A program made the position numbers and the translations under genes. Source: Virgibacillus_O xinjiangensis (lineage in GTDB: Bacteria; Bacillota; Bacilli; Bacillales; Amphibacillaceae). From it: 64,000 bases of DNA. Shown piece after piece: positions 62,569-64,000 of the stretch. The notes beneath the pieces were generated by a model. It worked only from the letters and a program-made list of their open reading frames with translations, did no database searches and was not told the origin of the DNA. The stretch lies in contig NZ_JBHRSA010000004.1 of the NCBI RefSeq assembly GCF_042643145.1, positions 1 to 64,000 of the forward strand, in the 5' to 3' direction. Position 1 is the first letter of the stretch. Each line of letters starts with the position of its first letter.

Positions 62569-62667
62569 ATGACCGACAAGATGCCCCATATTTTTAAATT
62601 ATTTTCTAGTTTACATAATATTTATTATCGGAAGTTATGTGAGAAAACGATTTTTTTGTCTCTATAA
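62569..62667 (+). CDS. Possible 32-residue peptide downstream of nadA
   Basis: ATG with GGGGGAAGG just upstream opens a 32-codon frame (MTDKMPHIFKLFSSLHNIYY and on). It is basic and moderately hydrophobic. No family is recognised and it may be chance. It lies between two terminators. Confidence 0.25.
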   Translation: MTDKMPHIFKLFSSLHNIYYRKLCEKTIFLSL

Positions 62668-62700
62668 CTAAGTATACTAGTGATATTGAGATATTAGATA

Positions 62701-62746
62701 AAAAAACATGCTGATATATTCATTTCATATCAGCATGTTTTTTTTA
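62701..62746. terminator. Terminator of the second Rieske-FAD oxidoreductase gene
   Basis: AAAAAACATGCTGATAT / ATATCAGCATGTTTTTT, a perfect 17-bp stem with A and T runs, usable from both sides. Confidence 0.92.
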
Positions 62747-62772
62747 TGACCTCAACTCTGTTATTAACATCA

Positions 62773-64000
62773 TCAAGGATCAATCTTCTTCAAAGGTTTT
62801 TGAGCGGGTCCTTCGATAACGTCTCCAGTATAGGAAAATCTGGAACCATGACACGGACAGTCCCACGTACGATCACCGGAATTCCATTCGACTTCACACC
62901 CCATATGTGTACATGTGGTGTCGACAACATGCAGATTTTCTTCCTTATCCTTATACGCACCTGCACGTTGACCGTTGATTCGAATAACCGCAGCATCATC
63001 AGCTAATAATTCATCTATCTTCCGTTCCCTTTGTTCCATCTTGCCCCGCACCATATGTTTTACTACATCTGCATTGATTTGGGCAAATTCCCTAATTCCA
63101 GGATGCCCCTTGAATCTGGATGGCTGATAAATTTCTGCATACGCGTTTTCCTTCTTTAAGATTTTATCTGTAAGAATTTTCGCTGCTATCGTTCCGTTGG
63201 TCATACCCCATTTTCTATAGCCGGTAGCAATGAGAATATGGTCCTGATCTTTTTCCAATGAACCAACGTATGGAATTTTATCCAATGTGGTCAAATCCTG
63301 TGCAGACCACCTATATACCACTTCTTCCATATCAAAATTTTCTTCGGAAAACGCTTGCAAAGCATTGTAATGTTCCATGGTCGGTTTGCCTTGCCCAGTT
63401 TTGTGATTTTCACCACTGATCAACCATAATTTTTCTCCATTAAATGTGGTAGAACGTATAGATCTCGTCGGTGATTCGGCGTTAATGTACATACCTCCAG
63501 GGTATTTTTGACTTGTTTTGATACCTAAAACATAGGCCCTTTCCGCGTACATCCTTGCAAAATAAAGACCTCGCTTATCCTGAAAAGGAAAATGGGTAGC
63601 TGCTATGATATTCTTGCATGTGATCCGGTGGCCATCTTTCGTCAGAATAGCTGGTTGATTATTATACTCTACATCAGTTGCTACGGTATTTTCATAAAAT
63701 TTCACACCTTGCTCTATGCATAGTTCGGTAAGAGCCTTAAGGTATTTGAGCGGATGGAATTGAGCTTGATTTTTCATCATCAATGCCGATTTCACAGCGA
63801 GATTCAAGGGCAGATGATCCGTCAGTTCTCCTGGAATTCCCAGTTTATCATATGCTTCCTTCTCCTTCTGTAACTGTTGGACATAGGAGTCCTCGTTCGT
63901 ATAGATATAAGCATCTTCCGTCTGGAAGTCACATTCGATCTGATGCTTCTCAATATTTTGTTTAATCAGCTCTTTAGCTTCTTCTGCAGCCTGATAGTAT
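62773..64000 (-). CDS. FAD-dependent oxidoreductase with Rieske domain, N-terminus beyond the window
   Basis: The frame is open from the stop at 62773 to the window end, giving about 408 residues. The part present covers ECDFQTEDAYIYTNEDSY, MKNQAQFHPLKYL, ATHFPFQDKRGLYFARM, IPYVGSLEKDQDHILIATGY and a C-terminal Rieske domain with CTHMGCEVEW and CPCHGSRFSY. It is paralogous to the protein at 54129 and diverged enough to suggest an old duplication. The FAD-binding N-terminus is outside the window. Confidence 0.93.
   Translation of the reverse strand, partial: YYQAAEEAKELIKQNIEKHQIECDFQTEDAYIYTNEDSYVQQLQKEKEAYDKLGIPGELTDHLPLNLAVKSALMMKNQAQFHPLKYLKALTELCIEQGVKFYENTVATDVEYNNQPAILTKDGHRITCKNIIAATHFPFQDKRGLYFARMYAERAYVLGIKTSQKYPGGMYINAESPTRSIRSTTFNGEKLWLISGENHKTGQGKPTMEHYNALQAFSEENFDMEEVVYRWSAQDLTTLDKIPYVGSLEKDQDHILIATGYRKWGMTNGTIAAKILTDKILKKENAYAEIYQPSRFKGHPGIREFAQINADVVKHMVRGKMEQRERKIDELLADDAAVIRINGQRAGAYKDKEENLHVVDTTCTHMGCEVEWNSGDRTWDCPCHGSRFSYTGDVIEGPAQKPLKKIDP

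Overview
This window looks like the chromosome of a low-GC, endospore-forming Firmicute of the family Bacillaceae. It carries lexA, sirA, tgl, tlp, two spo0E-like genes and DynA, and from lexA to parC the gene order follows the Bacillus subtilis yne-citB-parEC region closely. I read the lineage as probably halotolerant from the OpuF-type compatible-solute transporter and an orphan MrpB; that is inference.

Bases 1-20,400 are an accessory patchwork. The window opens inside what looks like the 3' end (domains V/VI) of a group II intron. A small catabolic module follows: an SDR oxidoreductase, an NtaA/DmoA flavin monooxygenase and an aromatic-acid-type MFS transporter, with the next gene cut off after eight codons. 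Next come a Spo0E-like phosphatase, a decayed IS256-family element with both ends recognisable, a type I toxin-antitoxin locus with a 25-residue holin-like toxin, and gene-poor DNA. After that are a cell-wall amidase, a sigma-B-type stress protein, UvsE, a second Spo0E-like gene with the same control region, a manganese catalase, a 3-hydroxyacyl-CoA dehydrogenase, an AEC transporter, a TPR protein carrying a dead dynamin-like GTPase domain, spore transglutaminase and a degenerate tRNA-Gln.

Bases 20,600-43,000 are the conserved core: lexA, a small SOS gene, yneB, ynzC, tkt, sirA, yneF, ccdA, ccdC, yneK, citB, tlp, yneP, yneQ, hesB-like yneR, yidD, plsY, yneT, parE and parC. Insertions and replacements include an orphan MrpB, a PAS histidine kinase split by an A9 tract, an FbpB-like protein and a fused OpuF-type osmoprotectant transporter. 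In the yneA position, under three LexA boxes, sits a 30-residue single-span membrane peptide. It is the best candidate here for an undescribed system (an SOS division-checkpoint microprotein).

Bases 43,100-48,330 are a leucine/isovalerate degradation cluster (acyl-CoA dehydrogenase, biotin carboxylase, biotin carrier, enoyl-CoA hydratase, carboxyltransferase) without the HMG-CoA lyase gene often found in it. Bases 48,480-57,160 hold DynA, YpcP exonuclease, a YkqA-like protein, a Rieske-FAD oxidoreductase, a PH-domain protein and cysteine synthase. Bases 57,190-62,500 are the de novo NAD locus: niaR-nifS divergent from nadB-nadC-nadA with a shared operator region. The window ends in a second, truncated Rieske-FAD oxidoreductase.

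Several parts touch the sporulation phosphorelay and its outputs (two Spo0E-like phosphatases with Spo0A-type boxes, the split kinase, SirA, Tgl, Tlp). Others form an SOS set (lexA, the small peptide, parE/parC) with matching LexA boxes.
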